Origin: Saccharospirillaceae bacterium
Lineage (GTDB): Bacteria > Pseudomonadota > Gammaproteobacteria > Pseudomonadales > Oceanobacteraceae
NCBI GenBank assembly: GCA_021208685.1
Contig: JAJOJJ010000010.1
Coordinates: 1-64,000 of the forward strand
DNA: 64,000 nt
Reading direction: 5' to 3'
Below, one piece after another: positions 40,851 to 54,140 of the stretch (its first letter is position 1; each line of letters begins with the position of its first letter). The translations under genes and the position numbers were made by a program. Under the pieces are notes generated by a model that ran no database searches, was not told where the DNA came from, and saw only the letters and a program-made list of their open reading frames with translations.

Positions 40851-42014
40851 TTGTCTGTGCGGCCCGTTCGCCGCACAGATAACCCCCTACAGAGAGAGTT
40901 TTCATTGACCCGCAAAGATACTGAGCAACCAGAATCCCCTGAGGCCATTCAGCCTGCCGAGACTGAAAGTGTCACCCCCAACCGTCACAGCACCAGTTTC
41001 GCCCTGGAACCGAACGACGCACAGCGTCTGGCCAATCTGTGTGGTCATTTTGACAGCCATATTGAGCAGATTGCCGATCACTTTGAGCTGGAAATTTACA
41101 ACCGCGGTAATAAGTTCACCATCGAAGGTAAGCTCAAACTGGCGCAACGTGCGGCCCTGCTGATTCAGCGCCTGTACCGCGAAACCGCAAACGGCACCCC
41201 CATCACTCCGGATCTCATTCACCTGTTACTGCAGGAAGACGGCAGCGAACAGGCCGCCGGACGCAAGGCCAAATCGGACTACGACAGCCGTACAATCAAA
41301 ACACCACAAGCGATCATCAAGCCGCGAGGCCCGCACCAGCTCGACTACCTGCAGCGTGTACGCGAATTTGACATCAACTTTGGTGTTGGCCCGGCCGGCA
41401 CCGGTAAAACGTTCCTCGCCGTTGCCGCCGCCGTCGAAGCCCTGCAACGTGATGAGGTGAAACGCATCCTGCTGGTGCGTCCGGCGGTTGAAGCCGGTGA
41501 AAAGCTGGGTTTCCTGCCCGGTGATCTGGCCCAGAAAATTGACCCGTATCTGCGTCCTCTGTACGACGCACTTTACGAAATGCTCGGTTTTGAACAGGTT
41601 GCCCGACTGCTGGAACGCAATGTGATTGAGATTGCACCGCTGGCCTACATGCGTGGCCGCACGCTCAGTCACTCGTTTGTGATCCTCGACGAATCCCAGA
41701 ACACCACCAAAGAACAGATGAAAATGTTCCTTACCCGTGTTGGCTTTGGCTCCAAAGCAGTTATTACCGGCGACGTCACTCAGGTTGACCTGCCTCGCGG
41801 CGTTTACTCCGGACTGAAGCATGGCCTGGAAGTGCTCGATGGCGTACCGGGTATTGGTGTTACCCGCTTTACCAACGCCGATGTGGTTCGTCACCCGCTG
41901 GTACAGCGTATCGTTGATGCTTACGACCGTTTTGAAGCAACAGAAAAACAGGCCGAAGAAGAGCGCAGGGCAACACGCCTTGCAACACAGCGTAACAATG
42001 AGGATGCGGAATGA
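40851..42014 (+). CDS. ybeZ: PhoH-family ATPase (YbeZ)
   Basis: [33 protein letters not shown]. Confidence 0.95.
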   Translation: MSVRPVRRTDNPLQREFSLTRKDTEQPESPEAIQPAETESVTPNRHSTSFALEPNDAQRLANLCGHFDSHIEQIADHFELEIYNRGNKFTIEGKLKLAQRAALLIQRLYRETANGTPITPDLIHLLLQEDGSEQAAGRKAKSDYDSRTIKTPQAIIKPRGPHQLDYLQRVREFDINFGVGPAGTGKTFLAVAAAVEALQRDEVKRILLVRPAVEAGEKLGFLPGDLAQKIDPYLRPLYDALYEMLGFEQVARLLERNVIEIAPLAYMRGRTLSHSFVILDESQNTTKEQMKMFLTRVGFGSKAVITGDVTQVDLPRGVYSGLKHGLEVLDGVPGIGVTRFTNADVVRHPLVQRIVDAYDRFEATEKQAEEERRATRLATQRNNEDAE

Positions 42015-42489
42015 ATCTGCTGCTTGATGTGCAGACCGCCGACGAGCTTGAAGGCTTCAGCGCCTTCCTGCCCAGCGAAGAACAGTTACACCACTGGGCA
42101 AGCGCTGCCCTGAGCGGGCGAACAAACTTTGCCGAACCCGAGCTGACCATCCGTCTGGTGGCGGAAGATGAGAGCCAGGAGCTGAACAGCGAATACCGCG
42201 GTAAAGATAAACCGACCAATGTTCTGTCCTTCCCGTTTGAGGCTCCGCCTCAGGTACCCATCGAATTATTGGGTGATCTGATCGTCTGCGCTCAGGTGGT
42301 GCACCAGGAAAGTATCGAACAGAACAAAGCGGCCGAAGCCCACTGGGCTCACATGGTCGTGCACGGCTGCTTGCATTTGCTGGGGTACGACCATATAAGG
42401 ACGACGAAGCAGATGTGATGGAAAACCTGGAACGCCAGATTATGGCCGGACTGGGGTTCCCTGATCCTTATCCAGATGAGGCACCATGA
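42011..42489 (+). pseudogene. ybeY: rRNA maturation RNase YbeY, apparent 1-bp frameshift near 42398
   Basis: [30 protein letters not shown]; the [29 protein letters not shown] tail is in another frame. Confidence 0.9.
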
Positions 42490-43331
42490 GCGAAGACCGA
42501 TCGGGCCAGCATCGTAGCTGGCTGGAAAGACTGACTGATTTATTTTCCGACGACCCACAAAGCCGTCAGGACATCAAAGTTATTGTGCGTGAGGCAGCCG
42601 AACGCAGCATTGTCGATAACGAAACGCTTAATATTCTCGAAGGTGCTCTGCAGGTTTCCGAAATGCAGGTGCGGGATATTATGATCCCGCGCTCGCAGAT
42701 GACGTCCATTAACGTCAACGATTCGCTGAAAGATTATCTGCCGCAGATCATCGAATCTGCGCATTCCCGTTTCCCGGTAATGGGTGAAGGTCAGGACGAA
42801 GTGCTGGGCATTATGCTGGCTAAAGACCTGCTGCCATTAATCCTTAACGAAAATCGTGAAGAATTCCACCTGAAAGAGGTGTTACGCCCAACGACCTTCG
42901 TTCCGGAAAGCAAGCGCCTGAACGTGCTGCTGCGCGAATTCCGTGCAACCCGCAATCATATGGCCATTGTGGTCGATGAATTTGGCGGAGTAGCCGGCCT
43001 GGTCACCATTGAAGACGTGCTCGAGCAGATTGTCGGCGACATTGAAGATGAGCACGACTTCGATGAAGAAGACAGCATGATCAAAGAAGTGGAAGACGGC
43101 ATCAGCATGGTCAAGGCACTGACGCCGGTGGAAGACTTCAACGAACACTTCAGTGCACGTTTTCCGGACGATGAATTCGATACCATTGGCGGCATTGTGG
43201 TCCATCACTTTGGCCGGGTGCCGGAATGCAATGAAAGCATCCGCATCGAGCAATGGCAGTTCAAGGTGGTCAACGGTACCAGCCGTCAGATCAACCTGCT
43301 GGAAGTAACGCCCATCACCGACGCCGGTTAA
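42486..43331 (+). CDS. corC: CBS/CorC-domain transporter-associated protein (YbeX)
   Basis: VSEMQVRDIMIPRSQM; HMAIVVDEFGGVAGLVTIEDVLEQIVGDIEDE. Confidence 0.95.
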   Translation: MSEDRSGQHRSWLERLTDLFSDDPQSRQDIKVIVREAAERSIVDNETLNILEGALQVSEMQVRDIMIPRSQMTSINVNDSLKDYLPQIIESAHSRFPVMGEGQDEVLGIMLAKDLLPLILNENREEFHLKEVLRPTTFVPESKRLNVLLREFRATRNHMAIVVDEFGGVAGLVTIEDVLEQIVGDIEDEHDFDEEDSMIKEVEDGISMVKALTPVEDFNEHFSARFPDDEFDTIGGIVVHHFGRVPECNESIRIEQWQFKVVNGTSRQINLLEVTPITDAG

Positions 43332-43361
43332 ACCGGCGTATTCAACTGTATTTTAATTATT

Positions 43362-44927
43362 TTGGGTAAGGCTATGTCGGGCTGGGCTGCGCGGGCGTTG
43401 TTACTGTTGGCGGGTGCATTATTTCCCCTGGCTTTGGCTCCCCTCTTCTGGTGGTCCGTCGGCCTGTTGAGCATTGGCGTTTTTGTGCATTGTCTGCTTC
43501 AGACCAGAACTGCCCGATCAGCTTTTGTCTGCGCCTGGTGGTTCAGCCTGGGCAAGTTCTCGGTCGGCATATCCTGGATTTATGTCAGCATGCACGATCA
43601 TGGTGGTACTCCGGCGGTACTCGCCGTACTGATGATCGGACTGTTTGCCGCCTTTCTGGCGACCTTTCCCGGCCTCTGGTTTGCCCTGCGCCAGCGTTTT
43701 CTGGGACAAACACTGGCCTGGCTTACCATTCCGGTTTTCTGGTTCCTGCACGAATGGTTCCGAAGCTGGTTTATGACCGGCTTCCCCTGGCTGTTTGCCG
43801 GTGATGCGCATATTGGTACCTGGATATCAGGCTGGGCACCGGTATTCGGCAGCTATGGCCTGTCGTTTATTTGCGTACTGACCGTTACCGCCCTCTACCG
43901 CTTTTGGCAGACACGCCAGCCTGCGCTCCTGCTGGTACTGTTGTTGTGGCCTGCAGGCTGGCTGCTGCAGCAACAGGACTGGACAGAGAAAACCGGGGAG
44001 ATGAACGTCAGCGCCGTGCAGGGCAATATTCCTCAGAATCAGAAATGGCTGCGCGAGTGGATCAGTCCAACCATCAATGCGTATTTCCAGCAAACCAGTG
44101 AGCACTGGGACAGCGACCTGATTCTGTGGCCGGAAACCGCGATGACGCTGCTGCTCGATCAGTTTCAGCCATACATGGATGATATGGCGGTTGAAGCTCA
44201 GCAAACCGGCACAACGGTGATTACCGGAATTCCCTACCGCTATCCGCGTGGCCATGAACTGGCTGGCCAGTTCCACAACAGCGTGGTGGCCTTTGGCAAC
44301 GGCGAAGGTCTCTATCACAAACAAAATCTGGTGCCATTTGGTGAGTATGTCCCCTTACAGGCACTGATCCGTGGTCTGATTCCGTTTTTTGATCTGGATA
44401 TGTCCAGCTTCCTCCATGGTCCGGCGGATCAGCCGCTGCTGAAAGTGGGCAAACATTCCGCCGATGGTGAAGAGCTCTATTTAGTCGCGCCTTATATCTG
44501 CTACGAAATTGCCTATCCGCAATTGGTCAGCCGTATGGCAAAGGATGCTGATTTTCTGATTACGGTCAGCAACGATGCCTGGTTCGGGGATTCTCTGGGG
44601 CCCAAACAACACATGGCGCTGGCTCAGATGCGGGCACTGGAAACCGGTCGCTGGCTGTTACGCGCAACCAACACCGGTATAACCGCTCTGGTCGATAATA
44701 AAGGGCGAATGGTGTCGCGCCTGGCCTATGAGCAGCGTGCAACCCTGAGCGGAATTGCAGAAATGCGTCAGGGCAAAACGCCTTACATGATCTGGGAATT
44801 GTGGCCGCTGTATATCCTGAGCCTGCTGATTATCAGCGCAACCCTGTGGTTGCGGCGCTCACACAGAACCCGTGAGGCTGCGCAGACTGATGATATTGCG
44901 CCCATTATGGAGCGGGGAACGCAGTAA
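43362..44927 (+). CDS. lnt: Apolipoprotein N-acyltransferase
   Basis: LILWPETAMTLL; YHKQNLVPFGEYVP; CYEIAYP. Confidence 0.95.
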   Translation: MGKAMSGWAARALLLLAGALFPLALAPLFWWSVGLLSIGVFVHCLLQTRTARSAFVCAWWFSLGKFSVGISWIYVSMHDHGGTPAVLAVLMIGLFAAFLATFPGLWFALRQRFLGQTLAWLTIPVFWFLHEWFRSWFMTGFPWLFAGDAHIGTWISGWAPVFGSYGLSFICVLTVTALYRFWQTRQPALLLVLLLWPAGWLLQQQDWTEKTGEMNVSAVQGNIPQNQKWLREWISPTINAYFQQTSEHWDSDLILWPETAMTLLLDQFQPYMDDMAVEAQQTGTTVITGIPYRYPRGHELAGQFHNSVVAFGNGEGLYHKQNLVPFGEYVPLQALIRGLIPFFDLDMSSFLHGPADQPLLKVGKHSADGEELYLVAPYICYEIAYPQLVSRMAKDADFLITVSNDAWFGDSLGPKQHMALAQMRALETGRWLLRATNTGITALVDNKGRMVSRLAYEQRATLSGIAEMRQGKTPYMIWELWPLYILSLLIISATLWLRRSHRTREAAQTDDIAPIMERGTQ

Positions 44928-45662
44928 CCGCGGCTGCTCCGGAATACGATTCAAGTGCTCACGTAATGGCTGAGTCAGGGTGTCGATGTACTGTTGATAC
45001 TGCTGAATCAGCTCATCCAGACGATAATCTCCCTGCTGGGTACGCATCAGCATCTGGACCTGATAATCCAGATGGGCACGGACATCAATCTGCTCAAACA
45101 ATTTTCTGGTGAGCAGACTGCGGATCCGGCGCGAACTGGTCGCTGACGCCTGTAACACCTGATTGCCCGTCGCGGTCATGATGGTATCGATCATCGCCAC
45201 TTCCAGATCGGCCAGATCCGTCATCGGCACCCCCTCATTCAGGCCCTGATACATGCGCTGAACCAACGCCGGAATCGTCGCATCTTCTGGCGCGCCACCG
45301 CTGCGCTGGCGCTTTTCCAGTGCAAGACGGATGGCCGTGGGAATCGCGCGGTTGAACAATTCCAATCCGGCCAGCAGCAACTCACCGCCCAGTTCCAGCT
45401 CCGGTATGCGGTACAGATTATCAAGAAAATCCAGGCCCATATCACGACGGACATCACCAACGCGGATACCTGAACCCTGGACGCTTCGTACAGCATTCAT
45501 CCGCCCAAGTGTGCGCAAAGCCATACGCAACGATGTACGGTCAACATCGAGAAATTCCGCCAGCTGGCGTTCCGGCGGCAGTTTTTCACCCGCTTGCAGA
45601 TCGCCGGTAAAAATAAGGGATATCAGCAGATCAGCAATCTGATCCGGTAAGGTTTTACTCAT
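44859..45662 (-). CDS. GntR/FadR-type transcriptional regulator
   Basis: DLLISLIFTGDLQAGEKLPPERQLAEFLDVDRTSLRMALRTLGRMNAVRSVQGSGIRV; 3' end overlaps lnt by 69 bp. Confidence 0.85.
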   Translation of the reverse strand: MSKTLPDQIADLLISLIFTGDLQAGEKLPPERQLAEFLDVDRTSLRMALRTLGRMNAVRSVQGSGIRVGDVRRDMGLDFLDNLYRIPELELGGELLLAGLELFNRAIPTAIRLALEKRQRSGGAPEDATIPALVQRMYQGLNEGVPMTDLADLEVAMIDTIMTATGNQVLQASATSSRRIRSLLTRKLFEQIDVRAHLDYQVQMLMRTQQGDYRLDELIQQYQQYIDTLTQPLREHLNRIPEQPRLLRSPLHNGRNIISLRSLTGSV

Positions 45663-45780
45663 TATTATACTTATCAGGTGGTGAGTCATTATGTGCCGGT
45701 CTGAGCCGGCGGCCTCAGTCTGGCGAAAATCGTGCCCTGACGCAATAGTTCCGGATCAGACCCTGAGTGCTGATCTTTAC

Positions 45781-45809
45781 TTGCACAACGCCAGATCCTG
45801 AACTAGCAT
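45781..45809 (+). promoter_or_regulatory. Predicted sigma70 promoter for sRNA candidate
   Basis: TTGCAC-N17-TAGCAT. Confidence 0.5.
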
Positions 45810-45815
45810 TGGATT

Positions 45816-45881
45816 ATCCAATTTGAGAAGTGCACACTCTCAGAGCTTCAGCCGCCACCTCCGGGTTTGGCGGCTTTTTTA
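45816..45881 (+). ncRNA. Candidate intergenic small RNA, ~65 nt
   Basis: Promoter at 45781-45809; hairpin TGAGA-agtgcacac-TCTCA; intrinsic terminator agccgccacctccgggtttggcggctttttt with no upstream + strand gene to terminate. Confidence 0.45.
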
Positions 45882-45959
45882 TGCCTGCCTGATTCAGCCG
45901 GAGTTATTGCGGAATTTTGGTTACAATAGGCCCGAATGTCTGAGCTGAAGATCACCATG

Positions 45960-46319
45960 GCCAAGCTGCTGTTCCGCCTTAATGGCGTAAATGACGATGA
46001 AGCGGAAGAAGTCCGCAATCTGCTGCACGATGCAGGGTTTGAATTTTATGAAACCGATGAAGGTCGCTGGCGCATCTCAGTGGCGGCCATCTGGTTACGC
46101 CACAATGAGGACTATGGCCAGGCGCGAAGCTTACTCGATCAGTATCAGCAAGAGCGTCTGCAGCGTATCCGCAGCGAATATGAACAGCAGCAGGCAGGAA
46201 ATACCCGGAATATATTCCAGCGGTGGCTGGAACAACCGGCTGAGCTAATCATGACACTGATTGCCATTATGCTGGTGCTGGCCCTGACCCTGTGGCCATT
46301 TCTGTCACTGGGCCAGTAA
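45960..46319 (+). CDS. DUF6164-like small membrane protein
   Basis: MAKLLFRLNGVNDDEAEEVRNLLHDAGFEFYET; C-terminal TM helix. Confidence 0.65.
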   Translation, partial: AKLLFRLNGVNDDEAEEVRNLLHDAGFEFYETDEGRWRISVAAIWLRHNEDYGQARSLLDQYQQERLQRIRSEYEQQQAGNTRNIFQRWLEQPAELIMTLIAIMLVLALTLWPFLSLGQ

Positions 46320-46335
46320 ACGCAGAGGGGAAAGA

Positions 46336-46746
46336 TCAGCTCAGACGAGCACGGATGACATCCAGAATAGGCTGGTTCGCCGCCGGAAACTCAAACTCGG
46401 ATAACCGGGTAAACGGCAGCCAGCGTACTTCCTGACCTTCTGCTCCATGAGCCAGTAAAGCGGAATTCATATCAGCCTCGACCCAGTACACATCCAGCAA
46501 TACACGTTTGTCCGGATAATCAAAAGGAATCTGCAACAACGGTGACATGCACTGTTCGCTCACGCTGAGTGCAACTTCTTCATTCAGTTCGCGCACCAGC
46601 GCCGCAGTGACACCTTCCCCGGCTTCTACTTTGCCGCCCGGAAATTCCCACAGACCGCCCTGATGTTTGTCATCCGGGCGACGGGCAATCAGGATGTCGT
46701 GGTCATTAACAACCACGACACCGACAGCAACATGTACGCTTTTCAT
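46336..46746 (-). CDS. mutT: 8-oxo-dGTP diphosphatase (Nudix)
   Basis: GGLWEFPGGKVEAGEGVTAALVRELNEEVAL Nudix box. Confidence 0.93.
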   Translation of the reverse strand: MKSVHVAVGVVVVNDHDILIARRPDDKHQGGLWEFPGGKVEAGEGVTAALVRELNEEVALSVSEQCMSPLLQIPFDYPDKRVLLDVYWVEADMNSALLAHGAEGQEVRWLPFTRLSEFEFPAANQPILDVIRARLS

Positions 46747-47963
46747 CAGGAACGATAGTTAGCGTTAATGGTTACGTACTCATGGGAGAAATCGCAGGTC
46801 CAAAGCTCTTCCCTGAAATTACCCCGGTCCAGTTCAATCCGGACACGGAATTCAGTCAGGGCGAAAACAGCCGCACCAGCTGCTTCGGTATAGGATTCAC
46901 AACGGCCACCGTTTTCCACGATCTGCACGTTATCGATAAAGATCTGCACTTTTTCCAGATCAAAGTTCTGCACACCAGAACGCCCCACCGCCGCCAGAAT
47001 ACGCCCCCAGTTAGCATCGGATGCAAACATCGCGGTTTTAACCAGTGGTGAATGCGCCACGGTATAAGCCACATCCAGCGCTTCTTTCTGGCTTGCCGCT
47101 CCGCCGACTTCAATAGTGACAAACTTAGTAGCCCCTTCACCATCACGCACGATCGCCTGAGCCAGAATCTGGAAAGCTTCTTTCAGCCTGGCAAAGACCA
47201 GTTGTGCTTCCGGACTGGCAACATCATTGATCTGCACACCTGAACGGCCGGTTGCCATCAGTATGCAGGAATCGTTGGTTGAGGTGTCGCCATCAATGGT
47301 TACGCGGTTAAAGGAGCAATCGGCCAGCTCTTTACACCATGACTGCAACAGCGCCTGAGAAATGCCGGCATCCGTTGCAATATAACCCAGCATGGTGGCC
47401 ATATTGGGCATGATCATACCTGCACCTTTGGAGATGCCGGTGATGGTGACGGTTTTGCCGTTAACCTCAAACTGCGTGCTGTACCCCTTTGGCAGGGTAT
47501 CGGTGGTCATGATGCCTTTGGCAGCACGTGCCCAGTTGTCCGCACTGAGGTTTTCCAGAGCAGCCGGAATACCCCGTTCAAATGCGGCCAAATTCAATGG
47601 CTCACCGATCACACCGGTGGAAAATGGCAAAATCTGAGAAGGCTGAACAGCCGTGGCTGCCGCCAGCATTTCACAACTGCGAACCGCATTCGCATACCCC
47701 TGAGGGCCTGTACCGGCATTGGCATTACCTGTATTGATCAGCAGGTAGCGCGGTGCCGTGTCGGACAGATGACTTTTGCAGATTTGTACCGGCGCAGCAC
47801 AAAAGGCGTTAGTGGTGAATACACCCGCCACCGTTGAACCTTCTGCCAGCTCAATGACCACCATATCGTCGCGGTTGGCATAACGCACATGTGCCTGAGC
47901 CACGCCGAGACGAACACCATCTACTGCTTTAAAGTCTTCAAAAACTGTGAAATTAACTGCCAT
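46746..47963 (-). CDS. argJ: Bifunctional glutamate N-acetyltransferase/ornithine acetyltransferase
   Basis: YLLINTGNANAGTGPQGYANA; KGAGMIMPNMATMLGYIATDA. Confidence 0.96.
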   Translation of the reverse strand: MAVNFTVFEDFKAVDGVRLGVAQAHVRYANRDDMVVIELAEGSTVAGVFTTNAFCAAPVQICKSHLSDTAPRYLLINTGNANAGTGPQGYANAVRSCEMLAAATAVQPSQILPFSTGVIGEPLNLAAFERGIPAALENLSADNWARAAKGIMTTDTLPKGYSTQFEVNGKTVTITGISKGAGMIMPNMATMLGYIATDAGISQALLQSWCKELADCSFNRVTIDGDTSTNDSCILMATGRSGVQINDVASPEAQLVFARLKEAFQILAQAIVRDGEGATKFVTIEVGGAASQKEALDVAYTVAHSPLVKTAMFASDANWGRILAAVGRSGVQNFDLEKVQIFIDNVQIVENGGRCESYTEAAGAAVFALTEFRVRIELDRGNFREELWTCDFSHEYVTINANYRS

Positions 47964-47991
47964 TTTTTTGCTTACGCCTTACGACTATTAT

Positions 47992-50727
<2,736 letters not shown>

Positions 50728-50826
50728 GGAATTATCATTATCCGGGAAACAAAATAAGGCGCTGGGCCAAAGTGCTAAAGGCTACTTATAACCCAGAATG
50801 ATGACAAGCGTGTTTAGACAGAAAGA

Positions 50827-51753
50827 TTACTGAGGGGTGCGGTGAATATAAGCCGCCGGGTCGACTGTGCGACCATTTTTATAGACTTCAAAATGAACAT
50901 GCGGACCCGTCGAACGCCCGGTACTGCCCATTGATGCAACCACATCTCCTTTGCGGACAATATCACCAAGAGCGACGTTCAGATCCTTACAATGGGCATA
51001 GCGGGTTTTATAGCCATTGCCATGATTGACCTCGACCATATTACCGTAACCGTAGCGGGGTCCTGACCAGGTAACAACACCTGAGGCAACAGCGACAATA
51101 TCTGCCCCCATCTTGCCGGCAAAATCAACACCGCCATGCCATGCGAGCCTGCCTGTAAAGGGATCGGTGCGCTTACCATAACGGGATGACATCCAGCCTT
51201 TGGTGATAGGACGTCCGGCAACAAAAGTATCTGCGCTGAGTTTATTGGCAGACATGAGATCATCTAAAACTTCGAGCTGCTGTTCACGGCTGTCGATCCG
51301 TTCTGCAAGCTCATTGAGAACCTGATTGATTTCAGGTACCTGATACGCTTCACCGAGCGTTCCGGGCCCGCCAACCGCGGGCTGCATGCTGAAGTCAAAC
51401 TCTTCGGAGTTAAGATCCGACACATCGACAAGACGCTCGCCGAGCGCATCAAGACGCATCAGCTTAGCCTGCAGCTCGGCAAGACGCAGAGTAAGAGCCT
51501 CAAGCTCCTGATCCGTTTGTTTACGGATCTGTTGCAGCTCCTGACGCTGCATGTTGAGGTCACGCTCCCAGGCTTTGGCAGCGTTCAGATCCAGAATACC
51601 TTCATCAGCAAGACGCTCAGCCAGCCAGTAACCAGCAACGCCCATAGCAAAGGGCAGGGCAAATAAAAAACCAAACATCATCGTACGCGCAGAAGCGCTC
51701 AACGTGTAAGTTCTTGATTCACCGTGGCGACGGCCAACAATAATGATATTCAT
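50827..51753 (-). CDS. M23-family (LytM-type) peptidase
   Basis: RTDPFTGRLAWHGGVDFAGKMGADIVAVASGVVTWSG; GRSTGPHVHFEVYKNGR. Confidence 0.92.
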   Translation of the reverse strand: MNIIIVGRRHGESRTYTLSASARTMMFGFLFALPFAMGVAGYWLAERLADEGILDLNAAKAWERDLNMQRQELQQIRKQTDQELEALTLRLAELQAKLMRLDALGERLVDVSDLNSEEFDFSMQPAVGGPGTLGEAYQVPEINQVLNELAERIDSREQQLEVLDDLMSANKLSADTFVAGRPITKGWMSSRYGKRTDPFTGRLAWHGGVDFAGKMGADIVAVASGVVTWSGPRYGYGNMVEVNHGNGYKTRYAHCKDLNVALGDIVRKGDVVASMGSTGRSTGPHVHFEVYKNGRTVDPAAYIHRTPQ

Positions 51754-51847
51754 AGTTAGCTATTAGATTCCTATTCGGCTGCGCAAACTCTATGGCACTG
51801 ACTTCCCGCCCGCCTGATCCACACCTGCAGATCACCAGCCACCCACA

Positions 51848-51882
51848 AAACAAAGGCCATAACGTAATTATGGCCTTTGTAT
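51848..51882 (-). terminator. Intrinsic terminator downstream of lpxC
   Basis: acaaaggccataa-ttacg-ttatggcctttgtttt on the minus strand. Confidence 0.8.
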
Positions 51883-51915
51883 GAGGATACTCAAACGCAT
51901 TACTGTATCAATAAG

Positions 51916-52824
51916 TTAACCAGCTGCCGCCGGACGCATGTAGGTTATTGGCGAACTTTCTTCAGCAAATTCAACAAATTCCCAGGCATCCTCCTGTAAC
52001 AGCAGCTCACGCAGCAGCTTATTATTCAGACCATGACCGGATTTGTAACCAATAAACTCACCGATCAGACTGTGTCCCAGCAGATACAGATCACCCACAG
52101 CATCCAGAATCTTGTGTTTAACAAACTCATCGTCGTAACGCAGGCCATCTTCATTCAGTACGCGATACTCATCAACAACGATGGCGTTCTTCACACTGCC
52201 ACCCAGTGCCAGATTTTTAGAGCGCATATACTCAAGATCTTTGGTAAAGCCAAAGGTACGGGCACGGCTGACCTCTTTTACATAAGAAGTCGAGGAAAAA
52301 TCCAGACTGGCTTTTTGTACGCTCTGCTTGAAGACCGGGTGATCGAAGTCGATCTCAAAGCTGACTTTGAAACCATCGTAAGGTACGAAAGATGCAATTT
52401 TATCGCCCTCGCGCACTTCAACCCGACGCTTGATGCGAATGAAACGCTTGGCTGCATTCTGTTCAGCAATACCGGCCGACTGCACCAAAAATACAAACGG
52501 ACCTGAACTGCCGTCCATAATAGGTACTTCCTGGGCGCTCAGTTCAACGATGGCATTATCGATACCCAGACCAGCCATGGCTGAAAGCAGATGTTCAACG
52601 GTATCGACCCTTGCGTGATCTTTAACGAGCGTTGTGGAAAGAGTCGTTTCACCGACATTCAGAGCATGAGCTGGGATATCCACAACCGGATCAAGATCAA
52701 CACGTCGGAATACGATACCCGTATCAACAGGAGCCGGTTTCAGTGTGAGGTAAACCTTCTCACCTGAATGAAGGCCAACACCCGTTGCCCGGATAGCGTT
52801 TTTTAACGTACGTTGTGGAATCAT
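51916..52824 (-). CDS. lpxC: UDP-3-O-acyl-N-acetylglucosamine deacetylase
   Basis: [61 protein letters not shown]. Confidence 0.97.
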   Translation of the reverse strand: MIPQRTLKNAIRATGVGLHSGEKVYLTLKPAPVDTGIVFRRVDLDPVVDIPAHALNVGETTLSTTLVKDHARVDTVEHLLSAMAGLGIDNAIVELSAQEVPIMDGSSGPFVFLVQSAGIAEQNAAKRFIRIKRRVEVREGDKIASFVPYDGFKVSFEIDFDHPVFKQSVQKASLDFSSTSYVKEVSRARTFGFTKDLEYMRSKNLALGGSVKNAIVVDEYRVLNEDGLRYDDEFVKHKILDAVGDLYLLGHSLIGEFIGYKSGHGLNNKLLRELLLQEDAWEFVEFAEESSPITYMRPAAAG

Positions 52825-52916
52825 CTGAACAATCCTGCCATTACTGAGCAAATTTCATACAAAAAGAGTAGTCCGGCATTATAGCAACAAATGAAGAATG
52901 CGCCAGTGCGCATTCT

Positions 52917-54104
52917 TTAATCAGCCTGACGACGCAAGAATGCCGGGATATCCAGATAATCCATATCCGGACGAGCTGCGACATCTAACTGCTTTGCTGT
53001 ATTTCCTGCCTGACGCTTAACGGTTGGCTGATCCAGCTGACTGTAATCAGTTGTACCATCCGCCTTGCGTGCATTAACCGTGTTATCGACCACTTTGGTT
53101 GGTTTTTGTTCCTCAACCGCATCACGACGACCCAGACCAGTAGCAACAACCGTAACGCGCAGCTCATCGGACAGATCAGGATCAATCACGGTACCCACAA
53201 CCACGGTTGCATGTTCCGAGGCAAACTCCTCAATAACACTGCCCACCTCACTGAACTCACCCAGCGACAAATCAAAACCAGCGGTTACGTTAACCAGGAT
53301 ACCGCGTGCGCCCTGCAAGTCGACATCTTCCAGCAACGGACTGCCAATGGCGCGTTCTGCCGCTTCACGTGCGCGGTTTTCACCACTGGCAACACCAGTA
53401 CCCATCATCGCCTGACCCATTTCAGACATCACTGTGCGTACGTCTGCAAAGTCAACGTTGATCATGCCCGGACGGGTGATCAGATCAGCAATCCCCTGCA
53501 CCGCGCCCTGCAGCACGTTATTCGCTTCTTTAAATGCATCCAGCAAGGAAGTGCTTTTTCCCAGTACCGAGAGCAGTTTTTCGTTTGGAATAGTGATCAA
53601 TGAGTCAACATGCTCAGCCAGCTGCTTCAGACCCTGTTCAGCAATCAGCATGCGCTTTTTGCCTTCAAACGGGAAAGGCTTGGTAACCACTGCAACCGTA
53701 AGAATACCTAATTCTTTGGCTATCTCAGCAACAACAGGCGCACCACCGGTTCCTGTACCACCACCCATACCAGCAGTGATAAAGACCATATCAGCACCTT
53801 TGAGTGCTTCAGCGATACGCTCACGATCTTCCAGAGCAGCCTGACGGCCGACCTCCGGATTCGCGCCTGCACCCAATCCCTTGGTCAGACCGTTACCCAG
53901 TTGAATAATGGAACGGGAACTCACATTCCGCAGTGCCTGTGAATCGGTGTTTGCACAAATAAAGTCAACACCTTCAATGTTGCCAGCAACCATGTGCTGT
54001 ACCGCATTGCCACCACCACCACCAACACCGACGACTTTAATCACCGCCGACTGTTGTAAATCATCTGCCAGTTCGAACATATCCCCTTCTCTTTGCTGAG
54101 ACAT
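52917..54104 (-). CDS. ftsZ: Cell division protein FtsZ
   Basis: [20 protein letters not shown] tubulin signature. Confidence 0.98.
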   Translation of the reverse strand: MSQQREGDMFELADDLQQSAVIKVVGVGGGGGNAVQHMVAGNIEGVDFICANTDSQALRNVSSRSIIQLGNGLTKGLGAGANPEVGRQAALEDRERIAEALKGADMVFITAGMGGGTGTGGAPVVAEIAKELGILTVAVVTKPFPFEGKKRMLIAEQGLKQLAEHVDSLITIPNEKLLSVLGKSTSLLDAFKEANNVLQGAVQGIADLITRPGMINVDFADVRTVMSEMGQAMMGTGVASGENRAREAAERAIGSPLLEDVDLQGARGILVNVTAGFDLSLGEFSEVGSVIEEFASEHATVVVGTVIDPDLSDELRVTVVATGLGRRDAVEEQKPTKVVDNTVNARKADGTTDYSQLDQPTVKRQAGNTAKQLDVAARPDMDYLDIPAFLRRQAD

Positions 54105-54140
54105 AGCGTTATCTCCTTAGCGCGCTGATAATATTTAATC

